In this document: in pieces, positions 24,405 to 33,425 of the stretch | How the letters are laid out: each line of letters opens with the position of its first letter | How positions within the stretch are numbered: the first letter of the stretch is position 1 | Assembly (NCBI RefSeq): GCF_001864895.1 | Contig: NZ_MJGO01000039.1 | Coordinates: 351,854 to 415,853, forward strand | Direction of reading: 5' to 3' | Length of the DNA: 64,000 nt | DNA from: Curtobacterium sp. MCBA15_009 | GTDB taxonomy: Bacteria > Actinomycetota > Actinomycetes > Actinomycetales > Microbacteriaceae | Made by a program: the position numbers and the translations under genes | Notes under the pieces: model-generated | Databases searched by the model: none | Told to the model about the DNA's origin: nothing | Seen by the model: only the letters and a program-made list of their open reading frames with translations

Positions 24405-24899
24405 TCACCGCAGGCGGGTGACCACCTTCGCGTCCCCGTCCCAGTGGCGGAGACCGCCCACCGTGAGCACCTCGGGCAGGGGTGCGTCGGCCGTGAGGAC
24501 CCGGAGCGCCGCGGGCAGGTCGACGTCGCGGATGCGACGGGCGAGGGTGACGTGCGGCGCCCAGCGGCCGGGCAGCGACGAGTCGGTCGATCCCGGAGCG
24601 GCGGCGTCGACCGCGCGGTGGAAGCGTGCGAGCGGCCCGTCGACGACCACACCGAGCCCGAGCACGTGCCGCCCGGGCCCTGCGGGGAAGAGCAGGACGC
24701 CGGCGACGCGCAGGGCCCCGGGCACCGGGGCGTCGAGGTCCGTCGGGACGGGCAGGGCCTCGCCCGCCACGAGGGTGACGTGCGGGTCGTTCGTGCCCGA
24801 GTGACCGAGGCTCGGCAGCTCCGCGGCGACCAGGGTCTGCCAGAGCGCCCGGACCGCTGCGTCCGAGGGACCGTCGAGGACGAGTTCGATGCTGCGCAC
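24405..24899 (-). CDS. 2H phosphoesterase / 2'-5' RNA ligase-like protein
   Basis: A 164-residue protein with the two HxTx motifs that define the 2H superfamily: PHVTLVAGEALPVP near residue 39 and PHVTLARRIRD near residue 115. Members include LigT/ThpR RNA cyclic phosphodiesterases. Start GTG 24899 is preceded by CAGACT 7 nt upstream. It is divergent from metQ. The substrate is unknown. Confidence 0.82.
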   Translation of the reverse strand: MRSIELVLDGPSDAAVRALWQTLVAAELPSLGHSGTNDPHVTLVAGEALPVPTDLDAPVPGALRVAGVLLFPAGPGRHVLGLGVVVDGPLARFHRAVDAAAPGSTDSSLPGRWAPHVTLARRIRDVDLPAALRVLTADAPLPEVLTVGGLRHWDGDAKVVTRLR

Positions 24900-25038
24900 C
24901 CGACCGAGTCTGCCCGGGCCGGCTGCGTGTAACACGGCGGAACGCAAGTCGCACCGCGCCCGTGGTCCGGCCACACTCGACTGCACGCCGCGGACCACCG
25001 CGGTGTCCCCGCAGCATCCCCCCACGAGGAGCACCAGC

Positions 25039-25992
25039 ATGTCCGCAGCACCCGTCCTGCCCGAGAAGCCGAAGGGCAAGCGCCCGATCGGCTGGATCGT
25101 CGCCGCAGCGGTCGTCGTCGTCGCGATCGTCGTCGCCGTCGTGGTCGCCGCCGTCCGTTCCGGGGGCGACGAGGGTGGCGCTGCTGCCGGCGACGCCGCC
25201 CCGAAGACCGTCACGATCGGTGTCGCGGACAAGTCGCTGTCCTACTGGAGCACGTACACGAAGCTCGCGAAGGAGAAGCTCAACGTCACCGTCAAGCTGA
25301 CGAACTTCGCGGACTACTCGCTGCCGAACCCCGCGCTGAAGGACGGCCAGGTCGACCTCAACCAGTTCCAGCACATCCAGTACCTGGCGGACTACAACGT
25401 CACCTCGGACGACGACCTGCAGCCGATCGGCTCGACCGCCGTCTACCCGCTGCCCCTGTACTCGACGAAGTACGACGAGCCCTCGGACCTGCCCGCGAAC
25501 GCGAAGGTCGCGATCCCGAACGACTCGATCAACCAGGCCCGCGCGCTGCTCATCCTGCAGGCAGCGGACCTCGTCACGCTGAAGGACGGCGGCTCGGCGT
25601 TCTCGACCACCTCGGACATCGAGACGAAGAAGGTCGACATCCAGCCGCTCGAGGCCTCGCAGACCGCGAACGCGCTGCAGCAGGGCTCCGTCGCCGCCGC
25701 CGTCGTGAACAACAACTTCGCGACCGCAGCAGGCCTGCCGATCTCGGACGCGATCTACCAGGACGACCCCTCGAGCGCGAGCGCCGCCCCGTACGTGAAC
25801 GTCTTCGCCGCCCGCGACGAGGACAAGGACAACAAGACCTACCTCGACCTGGCGGAGCTGTTCCAGGACGACGCCGTGCAGGAGGCCTTCGCGAAGGACC
25901 TGCCCGAGGCCGTCTCCCGCGACGAGAGCGCTTCGGAGCTGCAGGCCGAGCTCGCGAAGGTCGAGCAGGACGCGAAGGCGGCCAAGCAGTAG
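25039..25992 (+). CDS. metQ: Methionine-type ABC transporter substrate-binding protein
   Basis: A 317-residue NlpA/MetQ family protein. The domain begins about residue 57 (KTVTIGVADKSLSYWSTYTK) and has KDGQVDLNQFQHIQYLADYN and AKVAIPNDSINQARALLILQ, the ligand-contact regions. There is no lipobox cysteine. A hydrophobic helix (residues 18-43) after a basic start suggests a membrane-anchored form. CGAGGAG precedes ATG 25039. It is the first gene of metQNI; substrates are probably methionine or related amino acids. No S-box was seen upstream. Confidence 0.85.
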   Translation: MSAAPVLPEKPKGKRPIGWIVAAAVVVVAIVVAVVVAAVRSGGDEGGAAAGDAAPKTVTIGVADKSLSYWSTYTKLAKEKLNVTVKLTNFADYSLPNPALKDGQVDLNQFQHIQYLADYNVTSDDDLQPIGSTAVYPLPLYSTKYDEPSDLPANAKVAIPNDSINQARALLILQAADLVTLKDGGSAFSTTSDIETKKVDIQPLEASQTANALQQGSVAAAVVNNNFATAAGLPISDAIYQDDPSSASAAPYVNVFAARDEDKDNKTYLDLAELFQDDAVQEAFAKDLPEAVSRDESASELQAELAKVEQDAKAAKQ

Positions 25993-27032
25993 TGCCGGTC
26001 CTCGTCGAACTCCGCGGCGTCTCGAAGCACTACCGCCGCGCCGACACCGGCGAGACCGTGGTGGCCGTCGAGGACGTCTCCCTGGACGTGCACCAAGGAG
26101 AGGTCCTCGGCGTCATCGGGTACTCCGGCGCCGGCAAGTCCACCCTCGTCCGGCTGGTGAACGCCCTCGAGCTCCCCAGCTCCGGAACGGTCACCGTGGC
26201 GGGCAGGGAACTCACCGCCATCCCCGAGCGGGACCGCCGTCTGGCACGTCGCAACATCGGGATGATCTTCCAGCAGTTCAACCTGTTCCGGTCCCGCACC
26301 ATCGCCGGCAACGTCGCGTACCCGCTCAAGGTCGCCGGTGTCCCGAAGGCCGAGCGCGACCGACGCGTCGCCGAACTGCTCGACTTCGTCGGGCTCCTCG
26401 ACCGCGCCCACGCCTACCCGGAGCAGCTCTCCGGCGGGCAGAAGCAGCGCGTCGGCATCGCCCGGGCACTCGCGGCCTCGCCGGACCTGCTGCTCGCCGA
26501 CGAGGCGACGAGCGCCCTCGACCCGGACACCACCTCCGAGGTGCTCGGGCTGCTCCGCCGCGTGAACCAGGAGCTCGGCGTCACCATCATCGTCATCACC
26601 CACGAGATGGACGCCGTCCGGCAGATCGCCGACCGGGTCGTCGTGATGGAACGGGGACGCGTCGTCGAGATCGGGGACGTCTACGACGTCTTCTCGGCGC
26701 CGCAGACGCCGGCGGCGCAGCGGTTCGTCCGCACCGCGTTGCACGACCGGCCCTCCACCGACACGCTGACCCGCCTGCACGAACGCCACCCGGGCCGCCT
26801 GGTGACGGTGCAGATCACCGACGAGGCCGGACTGCAGAACCGCATCGACCGCGTCTTCCGGTCCGCCGGGGTCAGCGCCGAGCTCGTCTACGGCGGGGTC
26901 GGCGAGATCCGCGAGCGCCGGATCGGTTCGCTCACGTACGAGCTGACGGCCGACGAGCCGGCGGCCGTCGACCGGGCCGTCGCCGCCCTGCGCGCCGACG
27001 GGGTCACGACCGACGAGGAGGCAGCCGCGTGA
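25992..27032 (+). CDS. metN: Methionine-type ABC transporter ATP-binding protein
   Basis: A 346-residue ATPase. Walker A is GYSGAGKST (about residue 39), the signature is LSGGQKQRVGIARAL, Walker B is LLLADEATSALD and the switch His lies in VITHEMDAVRQIADR. A C-terminal NIL domain (about 265-340), the allosteric methionine-sensing module of MetN, is present. GTG 25992 overlaps the metQ stop. Confidence 0.92.
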   Translation: MPVLVELRGVSKHYRRADTGETVVAVEDVSLDVHQGEVLGVIGYSGAGKSTLVRLVNALELPSSGTVTVAGRELTAIPERDRRLARRNIGMIFQQFNLFRSRTIAGNVAYPLKVAGVPKAERDRRVAELLDFVGLLDRAHAYPEQLSGGQKQRVGIARALAASPDLLLADEATSALDPDTTSEVLGLLRRVNQELGVTIIVITHEMDAVRQIADRVVVMERGRVVEIGDVYDVFSAPQTPAAQRFVRTALHDRPSTDTLTRLHERHPGRLVTVQITDEAGLQNRIDRVFRSAGVSAELVYGGVGEIRERRIGSLTYELTADEPAAVDRAVAALRADGVTTDEEAAA

Positions 27033-27700
27033 ACGACTCGTTCCAGAGCGTGATCGACACGTTCGACGTCTTCCTGGCGGCGACGCGCGACACCATCGTG
27101 ATGTCGCTCGTGTCGCTCGTCATCGCCGGCGTCATCGGCCTCGCCCTCGGGCTGCTGCTCTACGCGACCCGGCCGGGCAACCTGCTCGGCAACCGCACCG
27201 CGTACACCGTCATCAACGTCGTCGTGAACCTGGTCCGGCCGATCCCGTTCGTGATCTTCCTCGCCGCGATCGCCCCGCTGTCGCGCGTCGTGGTGCAGAC
27301 CACGATCGGCGTGCCCGCGGTGACGTTCGCGATCTCGCTGGCCGCGGCCTTCGCGGTGTCCCGAATCGTCGAGCAGAACCTGCTCGCGGTGGACCCCGGC
27401 GTCGTCGAGGCGGCTCGGGCATCGGGCGCGCACCCGGTGTCGATCCTGTTGACGGTGCTCATCCCCGAGGGCCTCGGCCCGCTCATCCTCGGCTACACGT
27501 TCATCTACATCGGCATCGTCGACATGACGGCGCAGGGTGCGTTGGTCGGCGGCGGCGGGCTCGGCGAGTACGCGATCACCTACGGCTCGCAGCGCTACGA
27601 CTGGTGGATCGTCTACGTCTCGGTCGCGGCGATCGTCGTCATCGTGCAGCTCGGCCAGTTCGTCGGCAACCGTCTGGCCCGCGCGACCTTGCGGCGCTGA
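27029..27700 (+). CDS. metI: Methionine-type ABC transporter permease
   Basis: A 223-residue permease with five predicted helices. The EAA loop is visible in VVEAARASGAHPVSILLTVLIPEG. Family features RPIPFVIFLAAIAPLSRVV and GGGGLGEYAITYGSQRYDWW are present. GTG 27029 overlaps metN by 4 nt. With MetN and MetQ it forms a complete importer. Confidence 0.93.
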   Translation: MNDSFQSVIDTFDVFLAATRDTIVMSLVSLVIAGVIGLALGLLLYATRPGNLLGNRTAYTVINVVVNLVRPIPFVIFLAAIAPLSRVVVQTTIGVPAVTFAISLAAAFAVSRIVEQNLLAVDPGVVEAARASGAHPVSILLTVLIPEGLGPLILGYTFIYIGIVDMTAQGALVGGGGLGEYAITYGSQRYDWWIVYVSVAAIVVIVQLGQFVGNRLARATLRR

Positions 27701-27732
27701 CGCGGGCGCGCGGGTTCTGCGGGCGACCGCCT

Positions 27733-27773
27733 GGAGGCCCGGTGCCGGTCCACGGGACCGACACCGGGCCTCC
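27733..27773. terminator. 19-bp GGAGGCCCGGTG hairpin after metI
   Basis: The arms (27733-27751 and 27755-27773) pair over 19 bp with a single mismatch and a 3-nt loop. It begins 33 bp after the metI stop and is the probable end of the metQNI transcript. The remaining gap to 27965 shows nothing else I can support. Confidence 0.7.
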
Positions 27774-27965
27774 GGCGCGTCGCCGCCCCGACGGACGCGC
27801 CCAGAGTCGTCCGCCGAGCGGTCACGACTCCCCGCTCAGCTCCGCCGAGGTCGCACCGACCGTTGCCCGACGGCCGCGCGACCGACGGTTCCCGACCACT
27901 CGACGCCGCGCACGCGGCACGTCGTGCGACCTCGGTGCCGACCAGCCAGCGGCCGACGACCCAGG

Positions 27966-28742
27966 TCAGGCGGCCGGGGACTCGATCGTGGCGACGGTGC
28001 CGGTCTCGCCGGGGTGCTCGTAGTGCGCGCGGACCAGGATCGGACGGTGGTCCGAGATGCCGGCGGGCAGGGTCTCGACCCCTGCGATGTGCAGGCCGAC
28101 GCTCGTCGCGAAGTCGAAGTGGCCGGTGAACTTGCGGTAGCGCAGGTAGGTCGGCTGGTCGGAGAGGGACAGCGCGAAGCCGTGCTGCTCGATCTTGCGG
28201 CGCAGGTTCGTCTGGAACCACGGGTAGTTGAAGTCGCCGACCATGACCGCGGGGACGTCCTTCGCCAGCTCGCGGAGGAACTGGTGCGCCGCCTCGATCT
28301 GCTTGCGGCGCAGGGAGTTCGTCGCGGTCAGCGGTGAGGCGTGGAACGACGCGACGACGACCTCGGCGTCGGCCTCGGTGTCGCGCAGGTGCATCGCGAT
28401 GAGCCGCTCGTGCGCAGGGGCGAGCACGCGGTCGTGCAGGGACTTCTGCAGCGAGTGGATGCTGAAGTCCTGCACCTCGAAGCGGTCGTCGCGCTTGTAG
28501 ATGGCCAGGCCGAGGCGGTTCGTCCGGGTGGACGCAGCGAGCGACAGGCCGCCGATGGACGGGGCCAGGTCGTTGCTGTCGCACTCCTGGACGCACAGGA
28601 CGTCGGCCTCGGAGGACTCGGCCAACGCGGCGAGCTCGCTGTTCGCGGTGTGCTCGCGCAGGTTGTAGCTGACGACACGGAGGGACGTCGGCTGCACGGG
28701 CTCGTCGGTTGCCGTCGTGCTCTGCTGATCTGGCGCGGCCAT
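27966..28742 (-). CDS. Endonuclease/exonuclease/phosphatase family protein
   Basis: A 258-residue EEP-fold metal-dependent phosphoesterase. Motifs: RVVSYNLREH with the first Asn, VLCVQECDSND with the metal-binding Glu, VVASFHASPL, AVMVGDFNYPW (GDFN) and the C-terminal GISDHRPILV catalytic His pair. The substrate may be nucleic acid or a phospholipid; no signal peptide is seen. AGGAAGG precedes ATG 28742. An ACAGT/ACTGT palindrome (28805-28821) lies upstream. Confidence 0.87.
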   Translation of the reverse strand: MAAPDQQSTTATDEPVQPTSLRVVSYNLREHTANSELAALAESSEADVLCVQECDSNDLAPSIGGLSLAASTRTNRLGLAIYKRDDRFEVQDFSIHSLQKSLHDRVLAPAHERLIAMHLRDTEADAEVVVASFHASPLTATNSLRRKQIEAAHQFLRELAKDVPAVMVGDFNYPWFQTNLRRKIEQHGFALSLSDQPTYLRYRKFTGHFDFATSVGLHIAGVETLPAGISDHRPILVRAHYEHPGETGTVATIESPAA

Positions 28743-28875
28743 GCTGCCTTCCTGTCCGGGTGGTCCGGTCACCCTGCCGCGGCAACCGTACTCGGGGTCC
28801 ACAAACAGTTGCTGAGACTGTAACGCCTGCCGGCGTCCCTCGGAGCGCCCGCGTCGGAAACGGACACCGGCCGGT

Positions 28876-30288
28876 TCAGGCCCGGACGCGGCGCGCCGGG
28901 CGGACGGTCTCCCCCGCTGTACGACTCATCAGGACCCCCTCGACGCACGCGACGGCGAGGAGCACGGCGATCACCCAGAAGGCGACGGCGTAGGGGCCGT
29001 CACCGCCGAGTCCGCCGGCGGCCCGGATGACGACGGCGGCGACCGCGACGCCGAAGCCGGCGGCGGTCTGCTGCAGCGTCGAGGACAGCGTGTTGGCGGG
29101 GGTCATGTCGGCCTGCTCGACGTCGGCGAAGGCGATGGTGTTGTACGCGGTGAACCCGACCGAGCGTGCGGCGCCGCTCACCACGAGCAGCACGGCGAGC
29201 AGCCAGAACGGGGTGTCCTCGGTCATGAACGCCATCGCGACGACGGTGAGGGCCGCGACGGCCGACGACACGATGATCACCGGCCGGTAGCCGAACCAGC
29301 GCAGGAACGGGGTGGTCATCGGCTTGACGCCGAGGTTGCCGACGAAGACCCAGAGCACCGCCGACCCGGCGAGCACGGCGCTCCACCCCCAGGCGTCCTG
29401 GAACAGCAGGGGCAGCACGAACGGCACCGCCGAGACGGCCAGGCGGAACAGGCTGCCGCCGGCGTGCGACACCCGGAAGGTCTCGAGTCGGAAGGCGTCG
29501 AGCCCCATGATCGGGTGCGGCGCCCGACGGAAGTGGCGGATCGCGAACCAGGTGCACACGGCGCCGACGATCCCGGACACCACGACGGCGGCGACCGGGA
29601 TCGTGTCGAGGGCGAGCAGCGACGCCATCACCACGAGCGAGCCGAGCCCGAAGCAGGCGAGCAGGGACCCGAACCAGTCGAACGGCACCCGCTGCGCCGC
29701 GCGCTCCTGCGGCACGAGCACGAGCGCCGCGACGAACGCGACGACGCCGAGCGGGATGTTGACGAGGAAGATCCAGTGCCACGACAGGGTGTCGACGAGC
29801 ACGCCGCCGACGAACGGGGCGATGATCGGCGCGGCGAGGGCCGGCCAGGTGAGGATCGCGATCGCCGTGACGAGCTGCTCGCGTCCGGCGCTGCGGAGCA
29901 CCACGAGCCGACCGACGGGCACCATGAGCGCTCCGCCGAGCCCCTGCAGGATCCGCCACAGGGTCAGGTCGACGAGTCCGGTCGACATCGCGCACAGTGC
30001 CGAGGCGACGGTGAACAGGGCGATCGCGCCGGCGAACACCGTGCGGGACCCGACGCGGTCGGTCAGCCAACCGGAGACGGGGATGAACACCGCGAGCGTG
30101 ACGAGGTACGCGGTGATCGCGACGCCGACCGCCGCGGAGTCGACCCCGAGGTCGCGTCCCATCGCCGGGGCGGCGGTCGCGAGGATCGTGCCGTCGAGGA
30201 GCTCCATGAAGAAGGTCCCCGCGACGAGCACGGCGACCGCCGTGCTGCCGGCCCGTCGCCGGCTGGGCGTCGATGTCGTCGTCGTCAT
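28876..30288 (-). CDS. MFS exporter, DHA2 family
   Basis: A 470-residue transporter with 13-14 hydrophobic helices. GTFFMELLDGTILATAAPAM in helix 1, VAITAYLVTLAVFIPVSGWL in helix 2, TDRVGSRTVF (motif A) and GRLVVLRSAGREQLV are visible, as in EmrB-like drug exporters. I start at ATG 30288; the frame extends further upstream without support. It is divergent from the D-serine-dehydratase-like gene across 180 bp. Substrate unknown. Confidence 0.88.
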   Translation of the reverse strand: MTTTTSTPSRRRAGSTAVAVLVAGTFFMELLDGTILATAAPAMGRDLGVDSAAVGVAITAYLVTLAVFIPVSGWLTDRVGSRTVFAGAIALFTVASALCAMSTGLVDLTLWRILQGLGGALMVPVGRLVVLRSAGREQLVTAIAILTWPALAAPIIAPFVGGVLVDTLSWHWIFLVNIPLGVVAFVAALVLVPQERAAQRVPFDWFGSLLACFGLGSLVVMASLLALDTIPVAAVVVSGIVGAVCTWFAIRHFRRAPHPIMGLDAFRLETFRVSHAGGSLFRLAVSAVPFVLPLLFQDAWGWSAVLAGSAVLWVFVGNLGVKPMTTPFLRWFGYRPVIIVSSAVAALTVVAMAFMTEDTPFWLLAVLLVVSGAARSVGFTAYNTIAFADVEQADMTPANTLSSTLQQTAAGFGVAVAAVVIRAAGGLGGDGPYAVAFWVIAVLLAVACVEGVLMSRTAGETVRPARRVRA

Positions 30289-30467
30289 GTCACAGGCGAT
30301 CGTATGCCCGCCCCGGAGCACCCCGGCCGCCCTGCGTTCTGCGTTGCAGAATGGTCGGGGTGTGGGCGTTGTCGGCGGCACGGGGACCCGGCGAGGCTGG
30401 CACGACCAGCACCCGCTGGCACGCCGCACCAGCACGACCAGCACCCGCACCAGCACGAGGAGGCCCG

Positions 30468-31604
30468 ATGACGAAGCACGTGCTCGACGACGTCCTGCTG
30501 CCCGCGATGACGCTCCGCGAGTCGGCGCTCGCCGCGAACGCCGCCGTGATGCAGGCGTACGTCGACCGCCACCGCCTGCGCTTCGCCCCGCACATGAAGA
30601 CGCACATGGCCCCGGCCCTCGCCCGACGGCAGATCGACCTCGGCGCGTGGGGCGTCACCGTCGCCTCCGTGCAGCAGGCGCTCGTCGCGTGGCGCCACGG
30701 CATCCACCGGGTGTTCATCGCGAACGAGGTCCTCGACCCGGCCGGCCTCGCCTGGATCGCCGGCCGGCGCGCCGAGGACCCGGAGGCCGACGTGCTCTTC
30801 CAGGTCGACTCCGCGGCCGGGGTCGCAGCGGCGGCCGAGCACGGCGCGCTCCCCGTGCTCGTCGAGATCGGGTTCCCCGGGGGCCGCACGGGCGTGCGCT
30901 CCCCCGAGGCCGGTGTCGCCCTGGCCCGCACCGCGCGTGACGCGGGCCTCGACGTCCGCGGCGTCACCGGCTACGAGGGCGGCCTGCCCGGTCCCGACGA
31001 GGCCCGCGAGTACGTCCGCGGCGTGCTCGGCGCGACCGAGGCGGTCCGCTCGCTCGTCACGGCTCCCCGCACCCTGCTCGGCATGGGCGGCAGCGCCTGG
31101 TTCGACGCCGTCGTCGACGCGGTCGCCGACCGCCCCGACGACGTCGACGTGCTGCTGCGGTCCGGCGCCTCGCTCACCCACGACGACGGCTTCTACGCCG
31201 AGCGCACGCCCTTCGGACGGCACCCGGAGGAAGGCCGGCTCGAGTCCGCGATCCGGGTCTGGGGCCGGGTCACCTCGACCCCCGAGGCCGGCCTGGCCAT
31301 CGTGGCCGTCGGCAAGCGGGACATCAGCTTCGACGAGGGGCTGCCGGTCGTGCGCGAGCTCCGGCCGGGAGGCACGGCGCACGCCCGCCCCGTCGCCCCC
31401 GCCCCCGGGTCGGTCACCGTCGCCCGCCTCGACGACCAGCACTGCTACCTGCGGCTGACGGACGCGGCGCCGGCGATCACGCCGGGTGACGTGGTCGTCC
31501 TCGGCATCTCCCACCCCTGCACGGTGTTCGACAAGTGGCGACGGGTGCTCGTCCTCGCCGACGACGACACGGTGACGGACACCATCGAGACGGAGTTCCG
31601 GTGA
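30468..31604 (+). CDS. Alanine racemase-fold PLP ammonia-lyase (D-serine dehydratase/D-threonine aldolase-like)
   Basis: A 378-residue fold-type III PLP enzyme. The PLP lysine lies in RFAPHMKTHMAPALARRQ. GVTVASVQQALVA and LVEIGFPGGRTGVR follow in the barrel. The C-terminal metal-binding pair HxC appears in VLGISHPCTVFDKWRR, with a partner His in DDQHCYL, as in zinc-dependent D-serine dehydratases. GAGGAG precedes ATG 30468. It is first in a coupled operon with an IclR regulator, kinase, aldolase and amidohydrolase. I infer that it deaminates a D-hydroxy-amino acid such as D-glucosaminate; D-serine or D-threonine is the alternative. Confidence 0.85.
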   Translation: MTKHVLDDVLLPAMTLRESALAANAAVMQAYVDRHRLRFAPHMKTHMAPALARRQIDLGAWGVTVASVQQALVAWRHGIHRVFIANEVLDPAGLAWIAGRRAEDPEADVLFQVDSAAGVAAAAEHGALPVLVEIGFPGGRTGVRSPEAGVALARTARDAGLDVRGVTGYEGGLPGPDEAREYVRGVLGATEAVRSLVTAPRTLLGMGGSAWFDAVVDAVADRPDDVDVLLRSGASLTHDDGFYAERTPFGRHPEEGRLESAIRVWGRVTSTPEAGLAIVAVGKRDISFDEGLPVVRELRPGGTAHARPVAPAPGSVTVARLDDQHCYLRLTDAAPAITPGDVVVLGISHPCTVFDKWRRVLVLADDDTVTDTIETEFR

Positions 31605-32422
31605 CGACGACGCCCGACGTCCCCGTGCGCAACGCCGCACTGTCGCTCCGGCGCGGGCTGCGCCTGCTCGACTGCATCGCCGACCGCACCCGGAACGGCG
31701 AGGTCTCGGTCAGCCTCGGCGCCCTCGCGGACGAACTCGGCACGTCGAAGTCGACCGTGCTCCGCCTGACCGCGCCGATGGTCGAGACCGACCTGCTCCG
31801 ACGCACCGCCGACACCGGGTTCACGCTCGGGCTCGGCGCGCTGCTGCTCGGCCAGAGCTACCTCGAGGGCATCGACCTCCGGGCGGCCGCCGCGCCGTTC
31901 CTCCGCCGCACCGCGGAGCAGACGGGCCTGACGTGCCACCTGGTCGTCCCGGACGGCACCGACATCGTGTACGTCGACAAGGTCGAGACCCGCGGGACCG
32001 TGCGGATGGGGTCCCGGATCGGCAACCGCCTGCCGATGCGCAACACCGCCTCCGGCAAGGCGATCGTGGCCTTCGGTGAGCCGGACCTGCTCGCCCGGGT
32101 GCTCGCCGAACCCGCTCGGGCGATGACCGACCACACGATCACCGACGACGAGCGCTGGCGGCACGAGGTCGAGCGGACCCACGGCCGCGGCTACGGCGTC
32201 GACGACCGCGAGAACGAACCGGACATCCGGTGCGTCGCGGCGCCCGTCCTCGACCACGCGAACCAGGTGGTCGGCGCGATGAGCATCTCGGGGCTGGCGT
32301 CCCGCTTCCCCGCCGCCGCGGTGCGCGAGCTCGGGGCGGGCGTGGTGCGCACGGCGCACGAGATCTCCGTCGCCCTCGGTTCGTCCTCGGCGCAGCTCGC
32401 CCTGACGAGGTCCGTACGGTGA
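31601..32422 (+). CDS. IclR family transcriptional regulator
   Basis: A 273-residue regulator starting at GTG 31601, overlapping the upstream stop by 4 nt. The N-terminal winged helix (about 15-75) contains LGALADELGTSKSTVLRL. The effector domain (about 90-255) has TGLTCHLVVPDGTDIVYVDK and GSRIGNRLPMRNTASGKAIV, plus the usual CVAAPVLDH and AMSISGLASRF. It probably senses the pathway intermediate and controls the cassette it sits in. Embedding a regulator as second gene suggests autoregulation. Confidence 0.9.
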   Translation: MTTTPDVPVRNAALSLRRGLRLLDCIADRTRNGEVSVSLGALADELGTSKSTVLRLTAPMVETDLLRRTADTGFTLGLGALLLGQSYLEGIDLRAAAAPFLRRTAEQTGLTCHLVVPDGTDIVYVDKVETRGTVRMGSRIGNRLPMRNTASGKAIVAFGEPDLLARVLAEPARAMTDHTITDDERWRHEVERTHGRGYGVDDRENEPDIRCVAAPVLDHANQVVGAMSISGLASRFPAAAVRELGAGVVRTAHEISVALGSSSAQLALTRSVR

Positions 32423-33396
32423 CCGGCCGCGTCGTCACCGTCGGCGAGACCATGCTGCTGTTGAGCGGGCAGGCCGTCGGCGCCGTGCCCGACCTCGACG
32501 CGATGCGGATCGACACGGGCGGTGCCGAGAGCAACGTCGCGATCGGGCTCGTCCGCGCCGGCGTCCCGACGACCTGGGTCGGCCGCGTCGGCACCGACCC
32601 CGCGGGCGACCGCGTCCTCGCCGACGTGCGCGGCGCCGGGGTCGACGTCGTCGCCGTCCCGGACCCGGAGCACTCGACCGGGCTCATGATGAAGGAACGG
32701 CTCACCGACGGTCGGACGCGGGTGACGTACCACCGCCGTGGCTCGGCGGGCTCGGCACTCGTCCCGACGGACGTGCCCGCGAGCATCGTCGAGCAGGCTG
32801 CGCTCGTGCACCTGACCGGCATCACGGTGGCCCTGTCGGACACGGCGCGGGCGACCGTCGACGCGGTGCTCGACCGCGCCGCTGCCGCCGGCGTCCCGGT
32901 GTCGTTCGACGTCAACCACCGCCCGAAGCTCATCGACCCGGAACGGGCCCGTGCCAGCTACCGACACGTCGTCGCCCGCTCGGCCGTGGTGTTCGCCGGC
33001 GACGACGAGGCCCGGCTGGTCCTCGGCCGCGACGAGCGCCCGGACGACGAAGAAGCCCTCGCGCACGACCTCGCCGCACTCGCCGACGGCACGGCCGTCG
33101 TGAAGCTCGGCTCCCGCGGCGCGGTCGCCTCGGTCGACGGCGTCCTGCACCGGCGGGCCGCGACACCCGTCCGCGTCGTCGACCCCGTCGGCGCCGGCGA
33201 CGCGTTCGTGGCCGGCTGGCTCGCCGCGGTGCTCACCGGCACGGACGCCACCACCGCGCTCGACCGTGCGGCCGACGCCGGTGCGCTCGCCTGCAGCGTG
33301 GCGAGCGACTGGGGCCGACCGGACCCCGACGCCCTGGTCTCCGTCGAGGACGCCCCCGACACCGACCACACCGTGCACGACCGGGTGGACCGCTGA
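32419..33396 (+). CDS. PfkB family sugar kinase, 2-keto-3-deoxygluconate-kinase-like
   Basis: A 325-residue ribokinase-fold enzyme. GTG 32419 overlaps the IclR stop. TGGAESNVAIGLVRAG near residue 34 is the sugar-binding signature, SFDVNHRPKLIDP is typical of KDG kinases, and VDPVGAGDAFVAGWLAAVL carries the anion hole and catalytic Asp. Followed directly by a KDPG aldolase, it most plausibly phosphorylates 2-keto-3-deoxygluconate with ATP. Substrate specificity is inferred from context. Confidence 0.86.
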   Translation: MTGRVVTVGETMLLLSGQAVGAVPDLDAMRIDTGGAESNVAIGLVRAGVPTTWVGRVGTDPAGDRVLADVRGAGVDVVAVPDPEHSTGLMMKERLTDGRTRVTYHRRGSAGSALVPTDVPASIVEQAALVHLTGITVALSDTARATVDAVLDRAAAAGVPVSFDVNHRPKLIDPERARASYRHVVARSAVVFAGDDEARLVLGRDERPDDEEALAHDLAALADGTAVVKLGSRGAVASVDGVLHRRAATPVRVVDPVGAGDAFVAGWLAAVLTGTDATTALDRAADAGALACSVASDWGRPDPDALVSVEDAPDTDHTVHDRVDR

Positions 33397-33425
33397 TGGT
33401 CCCGCCCACGAACCGAGAGGCCCCC

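Noticed and set aside
24900-25038. SAM riboswitch upstream of metQ
   Set aside because: No recognisable S-box or SAM-IV core; only small palindromes such as CGTGT-A-ACACG.
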